Assembly: GCF_000308795.1 (NCBI RefSeq)
Contig: NZ_BAGK01000071.1
Span: 62,001 to 126,000 of the forward strand
DNA from: Nocardia thailandica NBRC 100428
GTDB lineage: Bacteria; Actinomycetota; Actinomycetes; Mycobacteriales; Mycobacteriaceae
Length of the DNA stretch: 64,000 nucleotides
Direction: 5' to 3'
Position 1 is the stretch's first letter. Each line of letters begins with the position of its first letter. Of this stretch, positions 16,630 through 26,068 are shown in pieces. The position numbers were made by a program, and so were the translations under genes. The notes under the pieces were generated by a model, which worked only from the letters and a program-made list of their open reading frames with translations, was not told where the DNA came from and searched no databases.

Positions 16630-18011
16630 CGCACTAGGCGATGGGCCAAGGGTTCTCGTCGAGAACGACTCCGGTTCTGCTTCTGACGCTCGCCCGCCGA
16701 TTGGCCGGAGTCCACGGCGACCATCGCACTGTGCTGGTCGCTCAACCTGGCCGAGACGAGATCCCGTAGCTGCTCTCTGGTGACACCCACGGTACCGACC
16801 AGACCGTTCTTGACGAGGTCGATGAATTGGGTGCTGGTCAGATGGCGGTCGACTCGGCCGTAGCCGAGTACCCGTCCTGCAGCACCGTTGCTGCGGGTCC
16901 GGCCACTCAGTGTCGACTCGTGATTCAGCAACAGCCGGACATAGGAGACCGGCATGTACATTCCCGGCACGAGCGCATCAGGTCGGATATTCGCTCCGGG
17001 TGACCAGTAGGCGAGTTTGACGAAGCACGGGTCGGTGCCCAGTCGCCAATCATCTGGTTGCTTCGGTGTCTTCCCCATTCGACCGATCTCTTCGAGCCGT
17101 GCCAGCTGGCTCATCAGCCGATCATCGACAGAGACGGTTTTGCTCCGGGGATCGAGGCGTTTGTACTGCACGAGAGTGAAGCTGGCGGTCGGCTCGTGGT
17201 AGTAGATCAAGTCGGTGCCTAGGCGTGCCTCGACCGGGGTCGCGTTCACGTTGGCGATCTCGATGGTGCGGCCGCGCTGGTCGGTGAACACCTGGATATC
17301 GCACCTCGTCGACGTCGACCGGGTCCATTCGGAGAAGAGGTCGTCGCTCATCAGCGCGCGGGTGTCGTGGTCGATGGCACTCGCCTCGACGGGATCAGGG
17401 ATCAGCCCGCTCAAGTAGGGGTCATTCGTCGATGACGGTCGGCGCCAAGCGGCGATGCGAGTCGGTTGGATGCCTGCGATGCGAACGACCGTGCCGAGCG
17501 CGTCTCGTTCTTCCTGCCAATAGGCGTCGGCGGGGCTTCCCTCGGCGAGGTTCGGCGGGTTCGCGATCGCACCGATCCAATTCACCAGACTGCGAAGTTC
17601 AGGGTGAGACCGCACAAGTTCGCGTTCGATCGGTGCCCACACATGGGACATGACAGTTCTGACGCTGCCAACTCTGCATGCCAGATCGAACTCTTCCCGA
17701 ATCGACGATGGCAAACGTGCGGAGATACCTGTCGGTCCGCTGAAGAGAACGGTCTCCAGGACCTCCCGCAAGGGATCGATCGTGATATTTCCGTCGAACG
17801 CCCCGGACACCCCTCGGTGAGCGGCGACGCCGAGCCATGCCAGTCTGCGGGTGCCCGAGTTGCTGTCTTCTTCGACAACGATCACCATCCGCGATGGGTC
17901 GGTGTGCAAGACGTCGGATTTCTGGTACGCCTTCGTGAGCCGCTGTGTGTTCCTGAGGTCACGCTGTGAACGCAAAAGCTCTGTGGCACTGACAGCTACG
18001 ACGTAGACCAT
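16626..18011 (-). CDS. Putative nuclease-like protein, third gene of the SMC operon
   Basis: A 461-residue protein starting at ATG 18009-18011. No full family match is recognised. Residues 260-285 read VEARLGTDLIYYHEP...LVQYKRLD. This Glu261, Asp267, Gln282-Tyr-Lys284 series fits a PD-(D/E)XK nuclease core in which the last acidic residue is replaced by Gln, as in some Mrr-type enzymes. The N-terminal 200 residues are mixed alpha/beta (VYVVAVSATELLRSQRDLR); the C-terminus is basic (RQKQNRSRSRREPLAHRLVR). Its start overlaps the stop of the 140-residue gene by 16 bp, so it is co-translated with the SMC-like ATPase. It is the most likely effector of this operon. Confidence in the gene is high, in the nuclease call moderate to low. 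Confidence 0.7.
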   Translation of the reverse strand: MVYVVAVSATELLRSQRDLRNTQRLTKAYQKSDVLHTDPSRMVIVVEEDSNSGTRRLAWLGVAAHRGVSGAFDGNITIDPLREVLETVLFSGPTGISARLPSSIREEFDLACRVGSVRTVMSHVWAPIERELVRSHPELRSLVNWIGAIANPPNLAEGSPADAYWQEERDALGTVVRIAGIQPTRIAAWRRPSSTNDPYLSGLIPDPVEASAIDHDTRALMSDDLFSEWTRSTSTRCDIQVFTDQRGRTIEIANVNATPVEARLGTDLIYYHEPTASFTLVQYKRLDPRSKTVSVDDRLMSQLARLEEIGRMGKTPKQPDDWRLGTDPCFVKLAYWSPGANIRPDALVPGMYMPVSYVRLLLNHESTLSGRTRSNGAAGRVLGYGRVDRHLTSTQFIDLVKNGLVGTVGVTREQLRDLVSARLSDQHSAMVAVDSGQSAGERQKQNRSRSRREPLAHRLVR

Positions 18012-18418
18012 GGTGACAACCTATCGCGCTCCTGCTGCCCCGCGGTGATAGCCGCATCGACAGCCACGGCCATCCGGTGCGCCGCTTCCTGCCACCGCCG
18101 CAGTTCCTGAACGGCGGGGGCCAGCGCGAAGTCGTTGTGGTGGGCGGTGCTCGACAGCTCCGACCACAGCAGTCGTGCTTCGGCCGCGGCCTCCTCGCCG
18201 AGGTACTTCGGCAACACGAGCAGCTGGGCTCGGACCGTCACGCGACTCATCTGTGGAGACACCGCGCGCCACAGTTCACGGATGGCCTGTTCCATCGCGA
18301 TCCGCAGCATCCAGGCCGCGGCTCTCGGCCACATCCCGCCGACATCGGAACTCGCGTCGGTGATCAGCCGGTCGGCGGTGCGCAGGCGGGAGTGGACGGT
18401 GTTCAGCGATTGACCCAT
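17996..18418 (-). CDS. Small all-helical protein between the ATPase and the nuclease-like gene
   Basis: A 140-residue protein starting at ATG 18416-18418 inside the end of the ATPase gene (16-bp overlap). It appears entirely helical. The segment SELSSTAHHNDFALAPAVQELRRW (about 86-109) resembles helical domains of the HEPN type, but the Arg of the catalytic RxxxxH motif is absent, so RNase activity is doubtful and a structural or regulatory role is more likely. AARLLWSELSS and the two His residues are the most distinctive features. Overlaps at both ends show tight coupling with the ATPase and the nuclease-like protein, so the three products are probably made in fixed ratio and may form a complex. 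Confidence 0.7.
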   Translation of the reverse strand: MGQSLNTVHSRLRTADRLITDASSDVGGMWPRAAAWMLRIAMEQAIRELWRAVSPQMSRVTVRAQLLVLPKYLGEEAAAEARLLWSELSSTAHHNDFALAPAVQELRRWQEAAHRMAVAVDAAITAGQQERDRLSPWSTS

Positions 18419-20820
18419 GTGGCGATCCTCTCCGCGCGGTTGACCAGGTCGCCGAGTTCGTCCTTGCTGCAGCCGTGAGCGCCGCGGTTGCACGTGGTGA
18501 GGACGTCGGAGGCCCACGGCGCGAGTTCTCTGTCGAGATGCGCGGCGACGTCGGCTTCTCTGGTCCGGTCGAGAAACAGCGCCAGTGCCAGTTTCTGCAC
18601 CGTGCGTTCGGCCTTGCCGAGTTGCTCGGTGATGTCGGCCTGCCGGAAGCCGTGCTCGCCGAGGACCCGCCTGACCTTCGTGGTGGCCGCTGATTCGATC
18701 GCGAGCCTGCAGCACAGGGCGATCATCTCGTCGGCTTCCTGGCGCGGCAGATTGCGGGTGAGGGTCAGCGCGCGGGCGTCGTCGATGTAGCGGCGGACTG
18801 GGTCGATCGACACCCGGACCTCGACGACGGACCGCTCGCGGCGCTGCACGTCGAGCACGGTCGCCGGAATCTGCAAGCGCCGCACGGCTTCCGGCAGGCG
18901 AAGGTCGTGGGTGAACACGATGACCTGCCGGGCGCGCGCGACGTCTGCGAGTACCCGCGCCAGGCCGTCGACCTTCGCCGGGTCCATCGACTGCACCGGG
19001 TCGTCGATCATCAGGAAGCGGAACGGGCTCTGTTCGGCGGTCGCGCGAGGCAGGAACAGCGACAGACCGAGTGCGTGCAACTCGCCCTGGCTCATGACCC
19101 CCAGGGCCGCGCCCGCGACACCGTCGACGGCGACGTCGAGGTCGACGCGGCGAGTGCGGTCCGTACCCTGCAGCACGATGTCACCGAGTTCGACGTTGCT
19201 CTGCTGGCGCAGCGTGGTCCAGACCTGTTGCGACAGTTCGGTCAACGGCCGCATGCGCTCGTTGCGCAAGGACACGGCGGCATCCTTGAGCCAGGTCTCG
19301 GCGGCTTTTACGGTTTTCAGTTCGTCGGCGGCGCCGGCATGGGTGACTGCTGCGTCGACCCAGGTCGCGATCTGGCGGGCGAGCGGCGACCACACGTCGT
19401 CGAGCCGGGCGAGTTCGGTGCGGGCGCTCTCCTGCAGGGCGGTCAGTGCCGCGCGCAGCCGGCGGTATCGCACAGGGAGTTGAGCGGCCAGTGCCGCCGG
19501 TTCGATGGTCGCGAGTTCGGTCCACTCCTGCCACGCGGCGATGGTGTCGGTCGCGTCGATCGGGCAGTCCGCGAGAACGGCCGGAACCGGCCGGATCAGC
19601 TGGCGAATCGCGGCTGTCGCCCGCTCGTGCTGCTTCTGTGCGTCGGTGAGTTCAGTGGTCCGCGCGCGGATGCCGGCGATCTTGTGCTGGGTGTGCGCCT
19701 GCCACTGCTCGTCGAGTTCACCGACCCCGCAGACCGGGCACCGGCAGTCGGGCCCATCGGCGAAGGTGGTCGCCAACGTGAGGATCTCGAGCAGCCGCGA
19801 ACCGAGCTCCGCGTCGGTGGTCGCCGCCCCGAGCAGGCGGGTCGTCGCGGAGGTGAGTGCCGTGACCGCAGTATCGACAGCCGTGTCCGTCGGCAGTTCG
19901 ATGCTGGTCACCGCGGACAGGGACGCGGGGGCACCGGACGGCTGTTCGGCGCCGAGCACAGCACGCGACAGCGCCTCGACATCGACCCGGCGTGCTCGGA
20001 GAAGACTCTCGACCACGCGTGCGCGTTCGTCGTCGACGACCGACAGTTCGGCGAGCAAGGTGTCTTTACCACGTTTGATCTCTTTGATCGCCTTGTCGAG
20101 GTCGAGGCGCCTGCGCTGCAGGGTCGCCAGCGCGGTCGTGAGGTCGTCCAGGCCGAGCAGACTGTGCAGCGCGTCGTACATACCACTGGGCGTCCCGTCG
20201 ATGAGGGAACCCAGTTCGCTGTAGGACAGGAACGGGCGGAACAGCTCGAGCGATCGAGCGAACTGGGACCGGTCCAGCGGCGCCGGGCCACCCGCTGTGC
20301 GCTGGGCTGTCCATACGCCGTCGTCGAGATCGCTTGTCCGGTCCCAGCTCCCGGTGATCGTCAGCGGGTTGTCCGCGCATTCGGTCTGCAGTTCGACCGC
20401 GATGCGCGGGTTCGCGCCGTCGTGCAGGTTGCGCCAGCCGTCGCGCCAGATCTTGGACTTGCCTGCCCAGCGCTTGTTGTCGCCGGTGAGGGCCAGCTCC
20501 GCCGCCTCGGCGAAACTCGATTTGCCGCAACCGTTCCGGCCGACCACCAAGGTCAAGCCGAGCGAAGGCTGGATGGGCAACCGGGCCTGTTTCCCGATGC
20601 CGCGGAAGCCGTTGACGGTGATGGATCGGATGAACATTCCGGTCAGCGCGTCGCCGTCGGCGCTCAGCGCCGGGCCGGAGCTGTCCGGGAAGGCCGCCAG
20701 GACGGTGTCGGTCACCGCTGCCGGGAGTGCCGGGTCGGCGGCGAGCGCCGTGGTGACGAGGTCGGTGAGACGCCGTGCGGACGAGTCGGTCGTGATGGTG
20801 CCAGAGAACGATTCGTGCAT
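18403..20820 (-). CDS. SMC/Rad50-like AAA ATPase
   Basis: An 805-residue ABC-type ATPase of the SMC/RecN/RloC class. Motifs: Walker A GRNGCGKS at 94-101; a Cys motif CRCPVCG at 359-365, a single CxxC like half of a Rad50 zinc hook, between two short helical arms; ABC signature MSQGELHAL near 576-584; Walker B RFLMIDDP near 601-608 with the D-loop SMD; and H-loop THD at 637-639. The C-terminal 150 residues are helical and contain CNRGAHG near 780. The arms are short for a true SMC. In known defence systems such ATPases (Lamassu LmuB, RloC, Wadjet JetC) sense DNA or replication forks and activate an effector. Here it leads an operon with a helical protein and a nuclease-like protein. The start at ATG 20818-20820 is the first in frame. 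Confidence 0.88.
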   Translation of the reverse strand: MHESFSGTITTDSSARRLTDLVTTALAADPALPAAVTDTVLAAFPDSSGPALSADGDALTGMFIRSITVNGFRGIGKQARLPIQPSLGLTLVVGRNGCGKSSFAEAAELALTGDNKRWAGKSKIWRDGWRNLHDGANPRIAVELQTECADNPLTITGSWDRTSDLDDGVWTAQRTAGGPAPLDRSQFARSLELFRPFLSYSELGSLIDGTPSGMYDALHSLLGLDDLTTALATLQRRRLDLDKAIKEIKRGKDTLLAELSVVDDERARVVESLLRARRVDVEALSRAVLGAEQPSGAPASLSAVTSIELPTDTAVDTAVTALTSATTRLLGAATTDAELGSRLLEILTLATTFADGPDCRCPVCGVGELDEQWQAHTQHKIAGIRARTTELTDAQKQHERATAAIRQLIRPVPAVLADCPIDATDTIAAWQEWTELATIEPAALAAQLPVRYRRLRAALTALQESARTELARLDDVWSPLARQIATWVDAAVTHAGAADELKTVKAAETWLKDAAVSLRNERMRPLTELSQQVWTTLRQQSNVELGDIVLQGTDRTRRVDLDVAVDGVAGAALGVMSQGELHALGLSLFLPRATAEQSPFRFLMIDDPVQSMDPAKVDGLARVLADVARARQVIVFTHDLRLPEAVRRLQIPATVLDVQRRERSVVEVRVSIDPVRRYIDDARALTLTRNLPRQEADEMIALCCRLAIESAATTKVRRVLGEHGFRQADITEQLGKAERTVQKLALALFLDRTREADVAAHLDRELAPWASDVLTTCNRGAHGCSKDELGDLVNRAERIATWVNR

Positions 20821-21078
20821 CTACGATCCCCCTGATCGTGTGAAGGCCTTGAACATGGCGAGGCCGAGACGCGCCCGTCGTGAGCCGCCCGATTTCAGCC
20901 GGGGTTTCCCCGGTGGGCGTGGACTCGGCCACTGCGTATCGAGTACCGCTGGTTACGGATCCAGTGGCGTGCGCGGCACCCGATCGACGGTGGGCTCGCC
21001 CTGGTCCGGGTGTCTCGTCGTGGCCTCGGCGATCGTCAGGCAAGCGCGGTCCGCGACCGCTGGTCCGGTGTGCTCGGC

Positions 21079-21420
21079 TCAGCAGGGACCGGGGATGCGG
21101 TGACGCTGCTGGTCGGCGATCCACCACGACAGCGCGCCGAACCCGGCGCCGATGAGCGCGCCGGGAACCGCGCCGATGATGAAGATCGGCAGACCGGCGA
21201 ATGCACCGATCGCGGCGCCGATGCCTGCGCGCAGTTCCAGGGTGTCGCCTGGCATCATGCACATGGACACCGGTTGCCCGGTCTCGTCGACGCTGATGAG
21301 GATCGCTGCCGCGGAGGACGCCACGGGAGTTTCGGCGGTCGGCGTCGGCTCCGTGGTCGCAGGTCCACCGAGGGCGATCAGTGCGGAACAGGTCAGCGTG
21401 GCGATCGTCGTCTTGAGCAT
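21079..21420 (-). CDS. Small secreted or membrane Gly-rich protein
   Basis: A 113-residue protein from ATG 21418-21420 with a signal peptide (MLKTTIATLTCSALIALGG). A short Thr/Pro-rich segment and a Cys-containing strand (SVDETGQPVSMCMMPGDTLE) follow, then a Gly/Ala-rich hydrophobic stretch (IGAAIGAFAGLPIFIIGAVP and onward) like a glycine-zipper membrane hairpin. It ends in QQRHRIPGPC. Such proteins are frequent in nocardiae and have no known role. The region upstream holds copy C of the shared motif, so expression may be linked to the defence genes. A membrane effector is possible, but nothing in the sequence proves it. Confidence 0.65.
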   Translation of the reverse strand: MLKTTIATLTCSALIALGGPATTEPTPTAETPVASSAAAILISVDETGQPVSMCMMPGDTLELRAGIGAAIGAFAGLPIFIIGAVPGALIGAGFGALSWWIADQQRHRIPGPC

Positions 21421-21560
21421 GAAAACTCCTGTGCTGGAGGGATGTTGAGAGTCGAGTGCCTATCGGGTGCCGCGCCGCCGCGAGCGAAGGAAGCGGCGGG
21501 TGTAGGGATGGTGGTGACTGCTGATCGCGGCCCGGGAAGGTGCTTACAGCTTGCAGGTTC

Positions 21561-21576
21561 GCGAAAACATTGTCAA
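21561..21576 (-). promoter_or_regulatory. Shared 16-bp motif, copy C
   Basis: On the minus strand it reads TTGACAATGTTTTCGC, facing the small Gly-rich protein gene 141 bp away. No strong -10 hexamer follows at the usual distance. It overlaps the left arm of the inverted repeat at 21572-21596. Confidence 0.5.
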
Positions 21577-21596
21577 GCGTCTTTTGATCGCTTGAC
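21572..21596. repeat. Inverted repeat with 8-bp perfect arms
   Basis: GTCAAGCG and CGCTTGAC flank a 9-base spacer, just beyond the stop of the helicase gene at 21601. Outside the arms the sequence stays roughly symmetric (AAAACATT on the left, TGTTTTA on the right). It could be a terminator-type stem for the helicase operon, but the flanking motif suggests a two-site operator. Confidence 0.5.
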
Positions 21597-21600
21597 TGTT

Positions 21601-23841
21601 TTAGATGGAAGGCGAGAGTGGATCTCGGTCCAGCGATGGTGCGAGTAGTGGTGATGCCTGCCCGTGCCAGGTGACCACGAGCTGGTCTCGTGCACGGCTG
21701 GCCGCGACGTAGAGCAGGGAACGTTCGCGCAGTTCGGCTTCTTCGCGTTCCTCGGCGGGCACACCGCGTAGCTGGTACCGGGACGGTACGTGCTCGTCGT
21801 CGACACCGGCCAGCACGACGCAGCGGAACTCCATCCCTTTGGACCGGTGCATGGTCAGCACCTGTACGTGGTCGCCGGTCGGGAGCGATTCGTCGAGGAC
21901 TTCCGCGTCCACTCCGCGCTCCGTCAGGGCCCGGGCGAGAAAGTTCCGCTGAGTGGTGTCTCGGGTCAGCACCGCGATGTCGCCGGGTGCGATTCCGTCC
22001 TCGTCCAGCCAGGTCGTGAGCTGGTCGGCGATGACCCGGAGTTCGGCCTCGCCGGAACTGCAGCGAATCGGTTTCGGCACCGGGCCGAGCCGGGCCGAGG
22101 TGTAGCCGGCGGTGGACTCGGGCCCTTGCTCGAGATCGCGATAAGTCGCGTCGTCGAGTATGCCGATGGCGAAACGCAGATTCTGGGCCGTGGTCCGGTA
22201 GTTGAAGGTGAGTTTGGCCGACCGGCCGCCACGGATATTGATCCCCAGCCTGCTCAGCACCACAGGCTGCCCGTATATCCGCTGGTGAGAGTCCTCGGCG
22301 ATGAACAGATCATCGGGGCCCTCGCCGACAAGCTCGCGCAGCAGGGTCCAATGGGCGGCGTGCAGATCCTGTGCCTCGTCGACGATCACATGGTCGGCGA
22401 GGCGCGCTCCGGAGGTTTCGGCCCGCCAGCGCAGATCGGCCGCAGCGAGCGCGAGCACCTCGGGGAAACTCACCTGTCCAGCCGCCCGGTGCAGTGCGCG
22501 GAACCGGGAAAAGATCTGCCACAGCGCGATCCGTTGCGGTCGGGTCAGCCGGACGCCGCGCCCGGCGCGCGGTACCCGCAGATAGTCCGCTTCGGTGGTC
22601 ACCCGGTTACCGAGTACGACGCTGACGTACTCGGTGGTCAGGAACTGTGGCTGGGTGAGGCGTGGGTCCAGGACGCGATCCGCTGCCGCGACGGCATCGG
22701 CCCATCCCAGATCGGGCGAGACGGTGCGGGTCCGGCGCACGGAGGTACCCGGACCGAAGACCTGCTCGAAAGCACGGCCGATATCGGCGGGTTCCCGCAA
22801 CACGGCGGCGGCGAGCCGATCGATACCGCCGACATAGACGCCCGGCCGGCCGGGTTCGGCGGCCAGCCGCACGTCGGGGTCCAGTGCGATCAGGCTGTCG
22901 CGAAGCCCCCGGGCGAGCGTCTTGTTGAACGTGGTCAGCACGATGCGCGCGTCCGGATTCCGGCGGGCGAGATATCGTGCACGGTGCAGCGCCACGATGG
23001 TTTTTCCGGTTCCTGCGCCGCCGGACAACCGGAAAGCGCCGCGCTGGGACTGCTCTGCGAAGCGGCGCTGGCTGGGGTGCAGGAAGGTGCGCCAGGCGGC
23101 GAAGTCGCCGCCCTCGAGTACTCGCCGCAGCTCGTCGTCGGTATCGACCAGGGTGAACTGCATCCGGCTGGCCGGATGGGACAGGGCCGCGAGGATCGCG
23201 GAGTCGTCGTCGACCGTCGCGTCCGGCGCGGTGTCGCTCTCGAGGTCGGCGCAGATGTCGTCGATCGAACGGCCCACGGCCAGTTCGAGAATCGCGTTCT
23301 GCTGCCAGGCGATATCGGTTGTCTGGGCGACGGCGAACACGCCGTCCTGGTCGTCGGCCGCGAGCACCTCGGCCGCCAGATCCGGGTCGAGACCGAGCTG
23401 GGTGGTCAGGTGTTCGATGGTGTATCCGACTCCGGCGAGATAGCCGGCGAGGACGGCCGGTCCGGCAGTCCGGCGGGAACGTGGAGTGGCCCGCCGGTGG
23501 TCGTCACGGCTGACGATGCCTTCCAGTACGCCATTGATCGGGTTGACGCGCAAGGTGGTCTTCTCGGCGATGCCGTTGGCGACGTCGTGCTTCCAGGTCC
23601 CGAGATAGATGTAGGTCCGCTCGCCGAAGCGGTCGTCGACGCGGAACATGACGGCGCGATAGTTCAGGTCGACCCGGCCGGTTCGAACACGCGCGTCCGC
23701 GGCCCCGCGCAGTGGCTCGATGTGCAGTCCCGGCGCGGTATCGTCGGCGCGTAGCTTGTTGAAGAACTCGTAGACCTTGTCCTTGATCGAGCCGTCGATC
23801 TTCGGCAGCGACATGTCGTTCGCCAGTACCAGGTTGGCCAC
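21601..23841 (-). CDS. UvrD-type SF1 helicase with ParE/RelE-like N-terminal domain (copy 2)
   Basis: A 746-residue protein from GTG 23839-23841 with a GGAG site inside the previous gene. Residues 20-105 have the ParE/RelE toxin-fold pattern: VYEFFNKLRADD, GLHIEPLRGAADARVRTGRV, LNYRAVMFRVDD, YIYLGTWKHDVAN. From about 250 it is an SF1A helicase: GGAGTGKT (Walker A), VIVDEAQDLHAAHW (motif II), LFIAEDSHQRIYGQPVV (III), FNYRTTAQNLRFA (IV), VLTMHRSKGMEFRCVVLAGV (V) and YVAASRARDQLVVTWHG (VI). Motifs are intact, so ATP-dependent translocation is expected. Paralogous to the next gene over its full length; 13 bp separate them. Third gene of the operon led by the DUF1998-type helicase. Whether the ParE-like part acts as a toxin or only binds nucleic acid or gyrase is unknown. 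Confidence 0.85.
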   Translation of the reverse strand: MANLVLANDMSLPKIDGSIKDKVYEFFNKLRADDTAPGLHIEPLRGAADARVRTGRVDLNYRAVMFRVDDRFGERTYIYLGTWKHDVANGIAEKTTLRVNPINGVLEGIVSRDDHRRATPRSRRTAGPAVLAGYLAGVGYTIEHLTTQLGLDPDLAAEVLAADDQDGVFAVAQTTDIAWQQNAILELAVGRSIDDICADLESDTAPDATVDDDSAILAALSHPASRMQFTLVDTDDELRRVLEGGDFAAWRTFLHPSQRRFAEQSQRGAFRLSGGAGTGKTIVALHRARYLARRNPDARIVLTTFNKTLARGLRDSLIALDPDVRLAAEPGRPGVYVGGIDRLAAAVLREPADIGRAFEQVFGPGTSVRRTRTVSPDLGWADAVAAADRVLDPRLTQPQFLTTEYVSVVLGNRVTTEADYLRVPRAGRGVRLTRPQRIALWQIFSRFRALHRAAGQVSFPEVLALAAADLRWRAETSGARLADHVIVDEAQDLHAAHWTLLRELVGEGPDDLFIAEDSHQRIYGQPVVLSRLGINIRGGRSAKLTFNYRTTAQNLRFAIGILDDATYRDLEQGPESTAGYTSARLGPVPKPIRCSSGEAELRVIADQLTTWLDEDGIAPGDIAVLTRDTTQRNFLARALTERGVDAEVLDESLPTGDHVQVLTMHRSKGMEFRCVVLAGVDDEHVPSRYQLRGVPAEEREEAELRERSLLYVAASRARDQLVVTWHGQASPLLAPSLDRDPLSPSI

Positions 23842-23854
23842 GAGACCACTCCTC

Positions 23855-26068
23855 TCATCGGCCCGCGGCCGATACCTCTCGCGACGGAAGCAGCGCTGAC
23901 GCCCGCCCGCTCCACGTCACCACGAGTTCGTCGCGTGCGCGGCTGGCGGCGACATACAGAAGCGAGCGCTCACGCAGCTCTGCTTCTTCGCGTTCTTCCT
24001 CGGGTGTCTCGTTGAGGACCGACCGAGCGGGGACGTGGTTCTCGTCCACTCCGGCCAGGATCACCTTCGCGAACTCCATTCCCTTCGCACGGTGCATCGT
24101 CAATACCTGCACGTGCTCCGGGCCCGGAGGATTGTCCTCGAGAATCCGGGCCTCGATGCCGCGATCACCGAGCGCCCGCACGAACTGGGAGCGTTCGCCT
24201 CGCCCTCTGGTCAGGATCGCGATACTCGACGGCTCCGTGCCCGCGTCGAGCCATGTGCGTACCAGATGGGTGACCCGTTCGATCTCATCGGTGAGCGAAT
24301 CACATTTCTCTCGACCGGGCTCGGGACCGGTACGCGCCGAACGGTAGCCGAGCGTGGTCTCCGCCTCTTCTTCGAGATCCTGGTAGGCGCCGCCGGAGAG
24401 GATGTCGACCGCGAACCGTAGGTTCTGCGCGGTCGTGCGGTAGTTGAGGGTCAGGCGACGGGACCGGCCCACGATCTTGATGCCGAGCCGCCCGAGCACG
24501 ACCGGCTGACCGAAGATGCGCTGGTGGGAGTCCTCGGCGATGAACATGTCGTCGGGGCCTTCGGCGACCAGGGCGCGCAGCATCGCCCAGTGGGTGGCAT
24601 GCAGATCCTGTGCCTCATCGATGAGCACGTGATCGGCCAGCGATTGTTCGCCGTTCGCGCCGCGTCGGCGCAGGTACTCCGCGGCCAGTGCCAGCACCTC
24701 CGGGAAGCTGATTGTTCCGTCCATCCTGCTGTGCCGGCGGAACGCTTCGATGAGTTTCCACACCGCGATCCGTTGCGCTCGGTTGAGCCGGACCCCGCGA
24801 CCGGCGCGGGCCACTTTGGCGTACTCCGCAACGGTGGTGATCTTGTTCGCGAGGACCACCGCGGTGTATTCGTTCTCCAGGAACGTGGGCGTGGTCAGGC
24901 GCGGATCCAGCGTGGTCTCCACCGATTTGGCTACCTCACGCCAGACCTTGCCGGTGTCGGTGCGCCGCGACGATATCGTCACGTCACCTCCCAACACCGC
25001 CTGGGTGACTGCGGGTTGCGTTCTGAACTCGGCGAGCACATCGCTGGCCAGCTTGTCGACGCCGTCGATGTAGACACCGGGTTCGCCGGGAGCGGAAGCG
25101 ATCACGATCCCCGGCTCGAGGATGCGCAGGTCGGCTCGGAGCTGGCGGGCAAGGGTGCGGTTGAACGTGGTGAGGACGATGCGGGCGTCCTTGTTCCGCC
25201 GCCACAGGTTCCTGGCGCGGTGCAGGACGACCACCGTCTTGCCGGTGCCCGCGCCGCCGGACAGCCGGAAGGCACCCCGATAGCTGTGCTCGGAGTAGAC
25301 CCGCTGCTCCGGATGCAGGAAGGTGCGCCACGCGGCGAAACTGCCGCCTTCGATGATCCGCCGCAGTTCGTCACCGTCGTCGCCGATGTAGGTGAAGCGG
25401 ATCTGTGTCGCCGGGTGCGTGAGCGATTGCAGCACTTGGTCGTCGGCGCCGAGCGAGGGATCGACGGGGTTGTCGTCGAGCCGGAGCTTCTCTTTGATCA
25501 CCCCTATCTGGACTCCGCAGGCCAGATCGAGGATGGCGGCGCCCTGCCAGCCGTCGATCTCGGCGGCGAGGTCGTTGATCACATGATCGTCGGGTGCGGC
25601 GAGAACCGCGGCCGCCAGTTGCGGGTCGAGGCCGAGATCGTCGGTGAGCTGATCCATGGTGAAGCCCTGCTCGGCGAGGTACCCGGATCGCGGTGCGTCG
25701 GACTTCGCAACCGCTGGAGCTCGCGGAGCGGCGGTTTCGTGCACTATGAGATCGAGGACTCCGTTGACCGGGTTCACCCGCAGCTCGGACCGGGATGCGA
25801 GTTCCGCGGCGGTGAGGTCCGGCCACGCTCCGACGTAGACATACGAAGCGTCCCCGTGGGCGGGTTGCACGCGGAACAGGATCGCGCTGTATCGCGACCC
25901 GATCCGGCCGAGCCGGACGCGGTCGTCGAGCGCGCCGGGCACGGTCTCGATGGTGGTGGGCTCATCGCCCTGCACCTTCTCGAGGAAGTCGTACACCTTG
26001 CGCTCCACAGCCCGGTCGAGCTGTTCGACGGATTTGTTCGTGCTGGTCATGACGATGTGCGCCATCAC
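23855..26068 (-). CDS. UvrD-type SF1 helicase with ParE/RelE-like N-terminal domain (copy 1)
   Basis: A 737-residue paralogue of the downstream gene. GTG 26066-26068 overlaps the preceding TGA by 4 bp; ATG 26063-26065 and ATG 26048-26050 are alternatives. Residues 20-110 are ParE/RelE-like (VERKVYDFLEKVQGDE, DDRVRLGRIGSRYSAILFRV, SYVYVGAWPDL). A helical linker (130-225) follows, then the SF1 helicase: GGAGTGKT at 271-278, LIDEAQDLHATHW, MFIAEDSHQRIFGQPVV, LNYRTTAQNLRF, LTMHRAKGMEFAKVILAGV and YVAASRARDELVVTWSG. Retention of two divergent copies side by side suggests they act as a heteromer or have different partners. The protein most likely works with the giant helicase encoded just upstream. 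Confidence 0.85.
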   Translation of the reverse strand: MMAHIVMTSTNKSVEQLDRAVERKVYDFLEKVQGDEPTTIETVPGALDDRVRLGRIGSRYSAILFRVQPAHGDASYVYVGAWPDLTAAELASRSELRVNPVNGVLDLIVHETAAPRAPAVAKSDAPRSGYLAEQGFTMDQLTDDLGLDPQLAAAVLAAPDDHVINDLAAEIDGWQGAAILDLACGVQIGVIKEKLRLDDNPVDPSLGADDQVLQSLTHPATQIRFTYIGDDGDELRRIIEGGSFAAWRTFLHPEQRVYSEHSYRGAFRLSGGAGTGKTVVVLHRARNLWRRNKDARIVLTTFNRTLARQLRADLRILEPGIVIASAPGEPGVYIDGVDKLASDVLAEFRTQPAVTQAVLGGDVTISSRRTDTGKVWREVAKSVETTLDPRLTTPTFLENEYTAVVLANKITTVAEYAKVARAGRGVRLNRAQRIAVWKLIEAFRRHSRMDGTISFPEVLALAAEYLRRRGANGEQSLADHVLIDEAQDLHATHWAMLRALVAEGPDDMFIAEDSHQRIFGQPVVLGRLGIKIVGRSRRLTLNYRTTAQNLRFAVDILSGGAYQDLEEEAETTLGYRSARTGPEPGREKCDSLTDEIERVTHLVRTWLDAGTEPSSIAILTRGRGERSQFVRALGDRGIEARILEDNPPGPEHVQVLTMHRAKGMEFAKVILAGVDENHVPARSVLNETPEEEREEAELRERSLLYVAASRARDELVVTWSGRASALLPSREVSAAGR

